A stretch of 64,000 nucleotides of DNA from Siminovitchia sp047228825. GTDB taxonomy: Bacteria; Bacillota; Bacilli; Bacillales; Bacillaceae_C. Shown piece after piece: positions 33,367-41,556 of the stretch. The DNA is taken from the NCBI RefSeq assembly GCF_047228825.1, contig NZ_JBFEGN010000002.1, positions 152,002-216,001 of the forward strand, in the 5' to 3' direction. The notes beneath the pieces are model-generated. The model saw nothing but the letters and a program-made list of their open reading frames with translations. It was not told the origin of the DNA and did not search any database. The position numbers and the translations under genes are program-made. Position 1 is the first letter of the stretch, and each line of letters starts with the position of its first letter.

Positions 33367-33933
33367 ATGAAGTTATTCATTTTCATGGGAGCCAGTGGTT
33401 CTGGCAAATCATCAATTCAACATTCTCTTCCTATTAGTTTTATGACAAATTACACCACAAGACCTCTTAGAGAAGGAGAAATTGATGGATACCACATTAA
33501 CCAAATCAGTCACGAAGAATTTATTAAATATCAACGAGAAGGTCTTTTTTATGAAACAACAGAATATGCGGGAAACTTGTATGGCACACCACAACACTCC
33601 ATTGAAAACCTGTTAAGTGGCACTCCTTATCATTGCACAAAGGATATTAATGGTGCTAAGACATTAAAAGAAGGACTTGGAGATAGATCTGTGATTATAT
33701 ACATAAAGCCACCGAGTCTAGATGTATTTGCTACGAGAATGTTAAAACGTGGAGACAACGAATCAAATATCAAAAGAAGGCTAGAGTACCTGAAAAAAAC
33801 GAATGAGATTGAAAATGAAAAATATGCTGATTATGTAATTATTAATGATGACTTGAAAAAGGCACAGATTGAAGCACATCAAATAGTTATTAAAGAATTA
33901 CTTAAAGCAAAGGGAACTTATCATGAACAATAA
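33367..33933 (+). CDS. guanylate kinase-like nucleotide kinase
   Basis: 188 aa. P-loop GASGSGKSS, TNYTTRPLREGEIDGYH (the GMP-binding TTR-P motif), YGTPQHSI and the lid-type Arg region KRRLEYL. Family: GMP/dGMP phosphorylation. It may raise dGTP for phage DNA, alongside the RNR, ThyA and DHFR genes. Coupled to the next gene by an 11-bp overlap. Confidence 0.85.
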   Translation: MKLFIFMGASGSGKSSIQHSLPISFMTNYTTRPLREGEIDGYHINQISHEEFIKYQREGLFYETTEYAGNLYGTPQHSIENLLSGTPYHCTKDINGAKTLKEGLGDRSVIIYIKPPSLDVFATRMLKRGDNESNIKRRLEYLKKTNEIENEKYADYVIINDDLKKAQIEAHQIVIKELLKAKGTYHEQ

Positions 33934-34138
33934 AATTCAAAAGCAAGTTAAATATATATTAGACAATTATGGAAATAAGATTAAAACAGAAAGGCAGGTA
34001 GTGCTACTTTATTGGAAAATATTTGACAAAGTGGAGATGAATAAAGAAAACATCTCTACACCTGACTTTCTTAATAAGGCCACTAATATGAGTGACATAA
34101 CCAATGCAATATTTTTAATAAAAAACTATAGGAGATGA
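33923..34138 (+). CDS. small phage protein, unknown function
   Basis: 71 aa, starting inside the kinase gene. Basic, helical; resembles small structural or regulatory phage proteins but no motif is recognised. Confidence 0.6.
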   Translation: MNNKIQKQVKYILDNYGNKIKTERQVVLLYWKIFDKVEMNKENISTPDFLNKATNMSDITNAIFLIKNYRR

Positions 34139-34144
34139 TTGTTA

Positions 34145-34354
34145 ATGAATGTATTTGAGGCTGTAAGTAAATGTGAGGAAATAAAAGATATTATTGCTGC
34201 ACTTAATTTAGCGAATGCCAGGTTAGATCCTCATGAGTTTTCTCAAGAAAAACAAATCCTTGCTAAAGTTGAACAAGGATATGTCAAAGAGTTAAAAGAA
34301 CTAGAAGATCGCATGAAGAATACTCATATTAAACCGCAAGTAGCTATTAGATAA
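34145..34354 (+). CDS. small helical protein, FEAV family
   Basis: 69 aa from ATG 34145 (GGAGATGATTG upstream; TTG 34139 possible). The N-terminus MNVFEAVSKCEEI resembles MYAFEAVERINKI of the gene at 35984, so the two are probably diverged duplicates. Helical hairpin; function unknown. Confidence 0.6.
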   Translation: MNVFEAVSKCEEIKDIIAALNLANARLDPHEFSQEKQILAKVEQGYVKELKELEDRMKNTHIKPQVAIR

Positions 34355-34369
34355 AACAGGGATTTTATT
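34350..34369. repeat. intergenic dyad (GATAAAA-N6-TTTTATT)
   Basis: Overlaps the stop codon. Located 58 bp before ATG 34427. Confidence 0.7.
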
Positions 34370-34426
34370 GAGAAATAGTTGATACAAAAGAAAAATAAAT
34401 AAACTAAATTAAAGGAGAGTGTGCAC

Positions 34427-34633
34427 ATGGGTATTTTAGAAATATTAACAATTGTATTTATTGTACTGAAGCTTATCGGAACAATTGATTGGAGTTGGTG
34501 GTTAGTATTATTACCAACTATTGTCTCACTATCAATTTATATTATTTGGTTTGTATTTGCCAGTTCTATTATTGGAAGGACAAATAAGAAGATAAGTAAA
34601 GGTTTTAATGATGACTTCTTCAAAAGATTTTAA
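34427..34633 (+). CDS. small membrane protein (Trp-rich two-span type)
   Basis: 68 aa from ATG 34427 (AAAGGAGAGTG upstream). Two hydrophobic helices around IDWSWWLVLLPTI; I recall this WSWWxVLLP phrase from the phage proteins labelled transmembrane Fragile-X-F. Membrane role, function unknown. Confidence 0.65.
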   Translation: MGILEILTIVFIVLKLIGTIDWSWWLVLLPTIVSLSIYIIWFVFASSIIGRTNKKISKGFNDDFFKRF

Positions 34634-34653
34634 TCACATTGATGAAGGCATGT

Positions 34654-34673
34654 GATAAAAGGATAATTTTATT
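34654..34673. repeat. intergenic dyad (GATAAAA-N6-TTTTATT)
   Basis: Located 36 bp before GTG 34709. Confidence 0.7.
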
Positions 34674-34708
34674 GAGTAATTAATACAAAATTCGAAGGAG
34701 TGGGAATT

Positions 34709-34861
34709 GTGAGTGCAATGAAAAGAATGATAGAAAAATTTTGTAAAGTAAATAAAGCTAAGTTTGTCGGGTACTCTGGAACATACAATTTTGTTGACGA
34801 AAACGGTATGACTTATTTCCTAAGTCAAAGAGATTTAGTCGATTTTATGAAAAGACAGTAG
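34709..34861 (+). CDS. small phage protein, unknown function
   Basis: 50 aa from GTG 34709, with CGAAGGAGTGGG upstream. Basic N-terminal helix followed by strands (YNFVDENGMTYFLSQ). Not recognised. Confidence 0.55.
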   Translation: MSAMKRMIEKFCKVNKAKFVGYSGTYNFVDENGMTYFLSQRDLVDFMKRQ

Positions 34862-34890
34862 TTCGCAGTTCGGAGATGAAAGGTGATAAC

Positions 34891-35202
34891 ATGGTGAAAG
34901 TTATAGAGACAAATATTTCTGTAGATACAGGTTTTCAAATATATCTTGAAGAGATGGAGAGGCATTTTGATTTTCAGTCAAGAGTAATCGAAGTTGAAAG
35001 TTGGGACAAATATATTAACGAAGCAAAGGGAAGAAGGTCAATTACTAGAAATAGTATAATCGGAAACTTATATGGAGAGTCTTTCCCAAGATATGCAAGT
35101 GAACTATCTGATTTAAAATATGATAATTCACATTTGTCATATTCATTCACAAATGGAGCAGGGTTCAGAATGATTAAGTTAGCATATTTAGTTAATGAAT
35201 AA
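34891..35202 (+). CDS. phage protein, unknown function
   Basis: 103 aa from ATG 34891 (AAAGGTGATAAC upstream; the in-frame ATG at 34876 is less well placed). Mixed alpha/beta, no Cys, no membrane segment. Not recognised. Confidence 0.6.
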   Translation: MVKVIETNISVDTGFQIYLEEMERHFDFQSRVIEVESWDKYINEAKGRRSITRNSIIGNLYGESFPRYASELSDLKYDNSHLSYSFTNGAGFRMIKLAYLVNE

Positions 35203-35404
35203 AATGAATAATTTATAAAACAGAGGAATGATTCATTGAGAATAAATGACGGAAGTATATGCTCAAGTTGTAGACATTTTGAACATAATTTGTACTGAAT
35301 ATGGATATATAAAGAATTGGCTAAATGAAATGGAAAGTATTTGGGACAAATTTTTATGATGATAGCTTAATTTTAAAATACATTGGCTTTTAAAAATTGA
35401 GGAA
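35203..35404. other. gap with two tiny unconvincing frames
   Basis: A 20-aa TTG frame with CSSC (35236-35298) and a 37-aa ATG frame (35246-35359) overlap in different frames, and neither has convincing support. It may be a decayed small zinc gene. Confidence 0.4.
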
Positions 35405-35413
35405 GTGAAGGAA

Positions 35414-35647
35414 TTGACTTTTGGATACTATCTTGGAATTAGCTTAATAATTTGGTTGGTCGTAGGATTTACTGTGGGGTTAAAAACAGTTTATATAGAC
35501 AAAGTATTATTTAAGGTTGATCCAAATGACTATGATGAACCATATGCAATTAGAGATTTTATCGAAAATCAGTGGTTATATATAGCAATTTGTACTTTAT
35601 TGGGACTGATAGCATTAATTGCTGATTTGTATGGTTCATCTAAATAA
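35414..35647 (+). CDS. two-span membrane protein, unknown function
   Basis: 77 aa from TTG 35414 with GAGGAAGTGAAGG upstream. Spans at about residues 5-25 (LGISLIIWLVVGFTVGL) and 54-72 (LYIAICTLLGLIALIADLY), with an acidic loop between. Last gene before a strong terminator. Confidence 0.6.
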   Translation: MTFGYYLGISLIIWLVVGFTVGLKTVYIDKVLFKVDPNDYDEPYAIRDFIENQWLYIAICTLLGLIALIADLYGSSK

Positions 35648-35669
35648 AAAATATAGACACAATGGCACA

Positions 35670-35706
35670 GGCTTATATGGAATGAGTAAACATATAAGCC
35701 TTTTTT
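35670..35706 (+). terminator. rho-independent terminator
   Basis: GGCTTATATG and CATATAAGCC are exact complements over an 11-nt loop, followed by six T. Ends the operon that runs from the polymerase region. Confidence 0.88.
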
Positions 35707-35717
35707 AAAGATTATTG

Positions 35718-35746
35718 TTTACATTAACAACATAATGTTATAAAAT
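35718..35746 (+). promoter_or_regulatory. promoter after the terminator
   Basis: TTTACA, 17 bp, TAAAAT; 25 bp before the start at 35772. Starts a short three-gene unit. Confidence 0.5.
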
Positions 35747-35771
35747 ATAATTAATGGTGAGGAGAATAAAC

Positions 35772-35957
35772 ATGACAAAAAAATTAAAGTATTCAATTGA
35801 ATTTATTGAAGAAGTAGCAGATGACATTAATGAACTTGATGATAGTGAATTGGGGGGAATTAAGAAAATCATAGACAAAGAGATTGAGTGGATGTTAAGC
35901 AAACATATTAAGATTGAAGATAAAAGCTTTAACTTATTACTTGAACTTATTGATTAA
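35772..35957 (+). CDS. small acidic helical protein
   Basis: 61 aa from ATG 35772, with GTGAGGAG upstream. Acidic helices (IEEVADDINELDDSELGGI). Not recognised; possibly a protein-binding or inhibitor type. Confidence 0.55.
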   Translation: MTKKLKYSIEFIEEVADDINELDDSELGGIKKIIDKEIEWMLSKHIKIEDKSFNLLLELID

Positions 35958-35983
35958 AAAGAAAAAGGAGATGAACAGAGACA

Positions 35984-36169
35984 ATGTATGCATTTGAGGC
36001 TGTCGAACGTATTAACAAAATTGATGAATTAATAAATCTTTTAAGTGTAAGAAGGACAGAGGGGGTTATTACATCTAAAGAAGTGGAAGAAATTACCCAA
36101 GAGTATCAAGAAGAGAAGAGAACATTGGTTGATGCATTATATAATACAAAACTGATATTTGAAGAATGA
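35984..36169 (+). CDS. small helical protein, FEAV family, second copy
   Basis: 61 aa; N-terminus MYAFEAVERINKIDELI resembles that of 34145. Overlaps the next reading frame by 4 bp. Function unknown. Confidence 0.6.
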   Translation: MYAFEAVERINKIDELINLLSVRRTEGVITSKEVEEITQEYQEEKRTLVDALYNTKLIFEE

Positions 36170-36189
36170 ACAGGACAGGAGGAGTTTCT

Positions 36190-36354
36190 GTGAAATCTAA
36201 AAAATTTAAAGTTAATGGAGAAATGAATGTTGATGAAAATATTGAGTCTGAATTATTTATAGTTAGACTTATGAGAGCATTAAAAAGTGAAGGTATACAC
36301 TATGAAGGATCAACAGAACCAGAAAAGACAATTGAAAATGATAAACATGAATGA
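36190..36354 (+). CDS. small phage protein, unknown function
   Basis: 54 aa from GTG 36190, with CAGGAGGAG upstream. Charged, soluble. Precedes the SOS promoter region. Not recognised. Confidence 0.55.
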   Translation: MKSKKFKVNGEMNVDENIESELFIVRLMRALKSEGIHYEGSTEPEKTIENDKHE

Positions 36355-36387
36355 TTTTGAACAGCAGGTAAATTTAAACACATTATA

Positions 36388-36409
36388 AGTAACTTAAAGT
36401 CATTATATG
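36388..36409 (+). promoter_or_regulatory. AGTAACTTA box upstream of uvrX
   Basis: AGTAACTTAAAGTCATTATA; same core as at 16115 and 59302. Candidate site only. Confidence 0.3.
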
Positions 36410-36448
36410 TTAAACAAGACATAGATTTTATTTCCAGTTAAAATCGCC

Positions 36449-36497
36449 TTGCATAAAAATATTTGCCTCGTGTATAATATATAGGGAACAAGTGTTC
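36449..36497 (+). promoter_or_regulatory. SOS promoter with LexA box for uvrX
   Basis: -35 TTGCAT (36449-36454), 18-bp spacer, -10 TATAAT (36473-36478). At 36486-36497 is GAACAAGTGTTC, fitting the Bacillus LexA (DinR) box GAAC-N4-GTTC, placed on the transcription start. Expression should therefore be induced by DNA damage. Confidence 0.88.
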
Positions 36498-36516
36498 CGA
36501 TTAGAGGTGATTAAAA

Positions 36517-37746
36517 TTGGCAAATAAAGTGATTTTCTTAGTTGACATGCAGTCTTTTTATGCTTCAGTTGAAAAAGTCTGTAATAATTCATTAAAAAAT
36601 AAGCCCGTGATTGTTGCGGGAGATCCTGAGCGCAGAAGTGGCATTGTCCTTGCTGCATGTCCATTAGCAAAAAATTATGGAATTACCACCGCCGAGACTT
36701 TAGGATCTGCAAAAATAAAATGTCCACATGTTGAAGTAGTACGACCACATATGGAATTATATATTGAAGTATCAATACGGATTAAAGAGATCATGGAGCA
36801 ATTTACTGATTTAGTTGAACCATTTAGTATTGATGAGCAATTTATGGATGTTACTGGAAGTCTAAAGTTGTTTGGAAATCAATTTGAAATTGCTCAGAAA
36901 GTCCAAGCAAAAATTATGGAGGATACGGGGATATATGCTAGGATTGGAATTGGCCCTAATAAAATACTTGCAAAAATGGCATGTGATAACTTTGCTAAAA
37001 AGAAAAGAGACGGCATATTCCGGTTAGATCATAGCAACATAGACCAACTTTGGAAGTTGCCAGTTGGAAAAATGTTTGGTGTAGGAAGTCGAATGAAACG
37101 AAATTTAAATGGAATGGGAATTTCCACAATTGGAGGACTGGCTAAATTTCCAGTTGAATCACTGAAGAAAAGATGGGGAATAAACGGAGAAGTCCTTTGG
37201 CAAACAGCAAACGGGATAGATTATTCACCCGTTACCGTCAAGACGCATAATCAACAAAAATCAGTTGGCCATCATATGACTTTGCCCAGAGATTATATGG
37301 ATTTAGACGAAATAAAGGTTGTACTATTAGAACTATGTACCGAAGTTGCTAGAAGATGCAGAAAGAAAGGCTATATGGGAGTAACAATTTCCTGTGGCGT
37401 CAGAGGTGCAGATTTTGATTATCCTACTGGTTTTAATCGTCAAATTACTTTATCAGTGCCGACAAATTATGACCTGGATATTTTTAATGCGGCTTACAAA
37501 TTGTTGCTACAATTTTGGAATGGAGAACCAATACGCAGTTTAAGTGTTGGTATTTCCAACTTACAGCCAGCAGACAATTATCAGATTGATTTATTTAATA
37601 ATTACTTGCGTAGAGAGCAATTAAACAAAGCTATTGATTCTATTTGGGATAAGTATGGACGCACTGCATTATATAGAGCATCATCCTTAACTGTTGCTGG
37701 TCAGGCTACAGAAAGAGCCTCAAAAATTGGTGGTCACTATAAATAA
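36517..37746 (+). CDS. uvrX: UvrX, Y-family translesion DNA polymerase
   Basis: 409 aa from TTG 36517 (AGAGGTGATT upstream). Palm: FLVDMQSFYASVE with the steric-gate region and first Asp; SIDEQFMDVTG with the second acidic pair. Then ARIGIGPNKILAKMA and the helix-hairpin-helix GVGSRMKRNLNGMGI. Typical ImpB/MucB/SamB family (DinB-like) and matches SPbeta UvrX. LexA-controlled, with YolD downstream. Confidence 0.93.
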   Translation: MANKVIFLVDMQSFYASVEKVCNNSLKNKPVIVAGDPERRSGIVLAACPLAKNYGITTAETLGSAKIKCPHVEVVRPHMELYIEVSIRIKEIMEQFTDLVEPFSIDEQFMDVTGSLKLFGNQFEIAQKVQAKIMEDTGIYARIGIGPNKILAKMACDNFAKKKRDGIFRLDHSNIDQLWKLPVGKMFGVGSRMKRNLNGMGISTIGGLAKFPVESLKKRWGINGEVLWQTANGIDYSPVTVKTHNQQKSVGHHMTLPRDYMDLDEIKVVLLELCTEVARRCRKKGYMGVTISCGVRGADFDYPTGFNRQITLSVPTNYDLDIFNAAYKLLLQFWNGEPIRSLSVGISNLQPADNYQIDLFNNYLRREQLNKAIDSIWDKYGRTALYRASSLTVAGQATERASKIGGHYK

Positions 37747-37760
37747 AGGAGACTTTAGAT

Positions 37761-38105
37761 ATGAAAATCAATAAATTAACAAAAAATCAAAATCTAAGGT
37801 GGGAATCAAGCAGGATGATGTTGCCTGAGCACACAGAGAAAATTATTTCCCATAACTCCCGTAAAGAGTTGATTGATAAGCCAATTTTAGATGAACAAAA
37901 ATGGATGGAAATAAATGATTTATTGACAATTGCCATTGAAGACTATGTTCCTGTATATTTGTCCATTTATCATTTGGGGAATGTTATTGAGAAGAAGTGT
38001 TATATTAACAAATTTAATCCGATAACCAAGAACCTGAGTGTGATCTTAGATACAGATACCGAAGAAATTTCAATAAAAAATATTGTTGATGTAAGGATGG
38101 CTTAA
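37761..38105 (+). CDS. yolD: YolD-like protein
   Basis: 114 aa. NLRWESSRMMLPEH at the N-terminus matches the YolD family signature near Arg-Met-Met-x-PEH. A conserved beta region follows. YolD genes are typically found directly after uvrX/uvrA-type Y-polymerases and are predicted partners or modulators of them. 14-bp gap, so the same SOS operon. Confidence 0.82.
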   Translation: MKINKLTKNQNLRWESSRMMLPEHTEKIISHNSRKELIDKPILDEQKWMEINDLLTIAIEDYVPVYLSIYHLGNVIEKKCYINKFNPITKNLSVILDTDTEEISIKNIVDVRMA

Positions 38106-38132
38106 GCAATGACTTATTATGTATGTGAGGGG

Positions 38133-38957
38133 TTATGATACCCACTCCACGAAACTAGGAATTCTAAGCAAACCTTTACTTGTATAATTACGAAACTTGA
38201 CCTTTATCTTAATTTTTGGATCTAAGTAAAGATACTTGTCATTTTCTTTAATAATGTAATCTCTATAGATTCTATAAAATTGTTTCCGGTTTTGCGGTGG
38301 CATGAACTCTAATAAGCCAGCATATTTACCATTCTCATAACTCAACAGAAGTCCAAATTTATCCTTTCGCAAGCCGGAGATTAACACATTTCCATATTTG
38401 TAATTAATTATTTTTATCCAATCTTGCGAACGTCTGTTTATTTGGTAGGTTGAGTTTGACTTCTTGAGTACAATACCTTCAAGGTCATACTGTTTTATTA
38501 GGTCAAAATAAGCAACACCATTACCATTTAGCCAGCTAACTTTTGTGAGTAACTGTGTATCTTCTGCGATTAAACTATCAATGATTTCCTTCCTTTCAAT
38601 AAGAGGGAGTTTACATAGATTATCTTTATTTAAATAAACAATATCAAACACGCAAAATGTTATTCTATGTTGTGATTTTTTGGATTTGAAACGCTCCATA
38701 ACATACTCAAAGTTCGGTTTACCTTGATGATCTGTAACAACTATTTCACCGTCAAGGATAGTATTATCAGGGATAGCAAGAGTGTGAAGCTCAGGAAACA
38801 TTGCAGTTATCTCATTGTTGTGTCGCGTATAAATTTTTACTTTGCCATTAAATTTAGTCCAAATGCATCGAAAACCATCTAGTTTGAGTTCAGTGATCCA
38901 TGAGTCGTCATCAAATGGTAGGTTAGATTTATGTAGCAGCATTGGAGAAATGAACAT
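38133..38957 (-). CDS. ligB: ATP-dependent DNA ligase (LigB type)
   Basis: 274 aa, the only minus-strand gene in the phage part. Motif I ELKLDGFR (adenylated Lys), motif III LDGEIVV, IIIa CVFDIVYL, IV EGIVLKK, V DWIKI: all five nucleotidyltransferase motifs intact. An OB-type C-terminus follows. Start ATG 38957 is placed nine bases after TGAGGTG; the GTG four codons earlier is part of that site. It converges with yolD and matches the small SPbeta ligase. Role: nick sealing in phage replication or repair. Confidence 0.9.
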   Translation of the reverse strand: MFISPMLLHKSNLPFDDDSWITELKLDGFRCIWTKFNGKVKIYTRHNNEITAMFPELHTLAIPDNTILDGEIVVTDHQGKPNFEYVMERFKSKKSQHRITFCVFDIVYLNKDNLCKLPLIERKEIIDSLIAEDTQLLTKVSWLNGNGVAYFDLIKQYDLEGIVLKKSNSTYQINRRSQDWIKIINYKYGNVLISGLRKDKFGLLLSYENGKYAGLLEFMPPQNRKQFYRIYRDYIIKENDKYLYLDPKIKIKVKFRNYTSKGLLRIPSFVEWVS

Positions 38958-39112
38958 ATTTAACACCTCAAATAAATTTTAGCATGGTGAGATTAGCCGA
39001 GTCATGTGTGGTGAGGTTGGTAAGTCTTGTAAAAGAACAAAAAACAAGCATAAGGCATAAATAACATAAATAACATAAAACAATTATTTAATTAAAGGGA
39101 GGAAGATCAGAG

Positions 39113-39670
39113 ATGGCAGGAAACGAAGAGATTTTTGAAGGTGTAAGACTGGGAAGATATAGTAATGAGCCAAATAAGTTGGCAAAAGATTTAAGTAAAT
39201 ACATAAATGATGAAGTGTTTTTCGTTTGTATAGGGACAGACAGGAATATAGGAGATTCATTTGGGCCATTTGTTGGAACGTTTCTTAAAGAGAAAGGCTA
39301 CGACAATGTAATTGGAACAATAGACGATCCTGTTCACGCAAAAAACTTAGAAGATAGAATGAAGGAGGTTCCGAAAAATAGGACTGTAATAGCTATTGAC
39401 GCGAGTGTAAGTAGTGAAAAAAATATTGGATTACTCTCTTTCCACAGTGGAAAATTGTTTCCAGGGAGTGGAGTAGGAAAAAATTTACCGTCTGTTGGGG
39501 ATTTTCATATTAATGGAATTGTGAGCGGTGATACGAAGGACTCTTATATGAATTTAATGAGAATGGCAAATTTAAGATTATCTGATGTTATTGAGCTTTC
39601 TAAACAATGTGTAGCGGCTATTGAGAGTGCCTTTCCTTTAAAGTGTAACAATATTGTAGCAGTAGTATAA
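39113..39670 (+). CDS. YyaC-like spore protease homologue
   Basis: 185 aa. IGTDRNIGDSFGPFVGTFL, GTIDDPVHAKNL, IAIDASVSS, PGSGVGKNLPSVGDFHI match the YyaC/Gpr-like family (sporulation protein YyaC). In Bacillus these proteins are linked to sporulation. Phage carriage is unusual but fits a phage of a spore-former. ATG with AAGGGAGGAAG upstream. Substrate unknown. Confidence 0.8.
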   Translation: MAGNEEIFEGVRLGRYSNEPNKLAKDLSKYINDEVFFVCIGTDRNIGDSFGPFVGTFLKEKGYDNVIGTIDDPVHAKNLEDRMKEVPKNRTVIAIDASVSSEKNIGLLSFHSGKLFPGSGVGKNLPSVGDFHINGIVSGDTKDSYMNLMRMANLRLSDVIELSKQCVAAIESAFPLKCNNIVAVV

Positions 39671-39733
39671 GAATAAAAATTGTAAGCATATATAACTAAA
39701 TAAAAGACCGGGTTTATAAGGAGGAATTTAAAA

Positions 39734-39880
39734 ATGGAAGATGTAAATACCCTTCTTCATCGAAGACTAATTGCATGTTATAAGACACTTGGTGATATCG
39801 GATTTTTAAGACACACAATCAAAGATGAAAAAGTAAAAAGAGGTTTGAAGACATTTTTAAAAATCATCATGAGGATATGA
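39734..39880 (+). CDS. small basic phage protein
   Basis: 48 aa, ATG with ATAAGGAGGAA upstream. Basic, helical. Not recognised. Confidence 0.55.
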   Translation: MEDVNTLLHRRLIACYKTLGDIGFLRHTIKDEKVKRGLKTFLKIIMRI

Positions 39881-39886
39881 GTAAAA

Positions 39887-40243
39887 TTGTATAAAGTTAT
39901 TGTAGCTGGTAGTAGAGATTTTGACGATTATCCATTACTAGAACGAGAGTTAATTCACTTTTTATTTGGTAGACATCCTAATGAAGTTGAAATTATTTCG
40001 GGAACTGCCAGGGGAGCAGATCAATTAGGTGAAAGATTTGCTAAAGAAAAAGGATGTGCATTAAAACTGTTTCCGGCTGATTGGAACAAAAATGGGAAAG
40101 CAGCAGGTCCAATTAGAAACAAAGAAATGAGTGAGTATGCTGATGCATGCGTAGTTTTTTGGGACGGAGTGAGCCGTGGAACAAAGAATATGATAGACAA
40201 TGCAAAGAGAAAAGGATTGAAATTGAAGATTGTTAGATATTAA
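39887..40243 (+). CDS. DUF2493/SLOG-type nucleotide-binding protein (YspA-like)
   Basis: 118 aa. KVIVAGSRDFDD, ISGTARGADQLG and ADWNKNGKAAGPIRN are the Rossmann-like SLOG motifs of the DUF2493/YspA family, predicted to bind nucleotide ligands. TTG 39887 with ATGAGGATATG upstream. Its role in phages is unknown; a nucleotide-sensing or processing role is inference. Confidence 0.82.
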   Translation: MYKVIVAGSRDFDDYPLLERELIHFLFGRHPNEVEIISGTARGADQLGERFAKEKGCALKLFPADWNKNGKAAGPIRNKEMSEYADACVVFWDGVSRGTKNMIDNAKRKGLKLKIVRY

Positions 40244-40262
40244 ATAAAATATGGAGTTTATT
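40243..40262. repeat. intergenic dyad (AATAAAA-N6-GTTTATT)
   Basis: Overlaps the stop codon at 40243. Located 32 bp before GTG 40294. Confidence 0.65.
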
Positions 40263-40293
40263 GCGAGAAATATACTTAAAAAGGAGTGATTTT

Positions 40294-40638
40294 GTGAATT
40301 TAATGGAATTGAAAACAATAATTGACACAACAATAGAGCATTTATGCTATGAAAAACCTGAAAATGTGCCAGTTTTAATTACACTTTCAGAAAGTTCAGT
40401 GGGTGCAAGGGCATCAAGTGCTGTTAGATATGCAGGTCTTGGTTTTGACTGGGAACATAACCAGTTTCGAATTGAGCCAAGTAAGACTTTAGTTACTAAA
40501 GGCAACAGTCTTACTGACGTAAAAGAAGTTACATGCAGACAATACGAAGGTAGGAATTATTATTTTTGCTCAAGATGTCAGCAGAAAATATCAAAAAATG
40601 ATTCTTTTTGCAGATATTGCAGCCAAAAATTGAAATAA
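40294..40638 (+). CDS. phage protein with C-terminal zinc ribbon
   Basis: 114 aa from GTG 40294 with AAAAGGAGTGA upstream. The N-terminal domain is uncharacterised. The C-terminus has CSRCQQKISKND and CRYCSQ, a C4 zinc ribbon of the double-CxxC type. Not recognised beyond that. Confidence 0.65.
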   Translation: MNLMELKTIIDTTIEHLCYEKPENVPVLITLSESSVGARASSAVRYAGLGFDWEHNQFRIEPSKTLVTKGNSLTDVKEVTCRQYEGRNYYFCSRCQQKISKNDSFCRYCSQKLK

Positions 40639-40677
40639 ATTGTAATAAAATCATTTTACTTGAAATGAGGTGGATTT

Positions 40678-40866
40678 ATTTATACTGAAGGGATAATTTT
40701 TATAATTGAAGGCCAGGAATATAGGTTACGTTTTATTAATGAATATGGTACTTGTTGGCTGGAACCAGTTATACATAGAGAAGGTACTTATTGCGTATCA
40801 GGTGGATTGAACAAGATTTACCATTTGACAGATTTAGATGACCTAGAGGAAGTAATTATTGAATAA
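40678..40866 (+). CDS. small phage protein with apparent AUU start
   Basis: 62 aa. Open from 40669. GAGGTGG at 40667-40673 precedes ATT 40678, and no ATG, GTG or TTG occurs in frame for over 40 codons. Composition (IIFIIEGQEYRLRF, then LTDLDDLEEVIIE) looks like a real beta-rich protein. Without it, 40639-41108 would be an unusually long gap. Confidence 0.5.
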   Translation: MYTEGIIFIIEGQEYRLRFINEYGTCWLEPVIHREGTYCVSGGLNKIYHLTDLDDLEEVIIE

Positions 40867-40881
40867 ATCTCTTGTTTCATT
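40862..40881. repeat. intergenic dyad, variant (AATAAAT-N6-TTTCATT)
   Basis: Overlaps the stop codon at 40866; one arm mismatch. No gene directly follows. Confidence 0.5.
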
Positions 40882-40962
40882 GATTGTGGAGGAGAGAGGA
40901 AGAGTGATGAAAAAATCAGAGTATTATTAGTGAAGATTCTTGTTTTTTCATTCACCTATATC

Positions 40963-40991
40963 AAAAAGGATAACCAATAAGTCATCCTTTT
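40963..40991 (+). terminator. hairpin with T-rich tail
   Basis: AAAAGGAT and ATCCTTTT pair over a 12-nt loop, followed by CCCTCTTTTTCC. Probable terminator in the gap 40867-41108, which otherwise holds no gene. Confidence 0.55.
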
Positions 40992-41108
40992 CCCTCTTTT
41001 TCCTCTCTCGTGTCAATAGTATGACCAAGTTTAAAAAAATAATGCGTATGATTATAAATTTTTAATAAGGAAATTAGAACCAAATTTAGAACAGGGAAGT
41101 GAAGGTGA

Positions 41109-41483
41109 ATGGATAAAGTTTATCCAGATACATTTTATATGACAGTATACGAGGATTTTAAAAGAAAAGATGGGTCAGGATCTCTTTACTCAAGAATGAT
41201 GTTCAATCCATCAACATGGAAAGTAATGGATGGTTGGCGGACAACTAGAAAAGAAGAATTAAAAAAGAAAGTAGAAGAAAACTTATCTCGTTTCATCAAC
41301 TTAAATGATTTTACAATAACTGAAACAAAACACGGTTGGAAGTACGAACGATTTGTTAAATGGTTAGATGAGGAAGACAACTATGAGCTTGTAGAAGAAG
41401 GTCAACATACTGACCATGAAGTCTACACTGTTGATATTAGCTATTACGAGGATGTCACAAATATCTTTGAAAAGTTGGGCTAA
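41109..41483 (+). CDS. phage protein, unknown function
   Basis: 124 aa; ATG with GGGAAGTGAAGGTGA upstream. Beta-alpha mixture (YMTVYEDFKRKDGSGSLYSRMMF). Acidic C-terminus. Not recognised. Confidence 0.65.
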   Translation: MDKVYPDTFYMTVYEDFKRKDGSGSLYSRMMFNPSTWKVMDGWRTTRKEELKKKVEENLSRFINLNDFTITETKHGWKYERFVKWLDEEDNYELVEEGQHTDHEVYTVDISYYEDVTNIFEKLG

Positions 41484-41556
41484 TTCATATTGCAAACACA
41501 CTATGAAATAAATAATAATGAAACACTCTTTTTAAAATAAAAGGAGGCGACAGTCT

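Noticed and set aside
35236..35359. Two tiny overlapping frames as genes
   Set aside because: Weak start signals, mutually overlapping, no similarity recognised.
34100..36360. Small gene pairs as toxin-antitoxin modules
   Set aside because: No recognised toxin or antitoxin motifs; only sizes suggest it.
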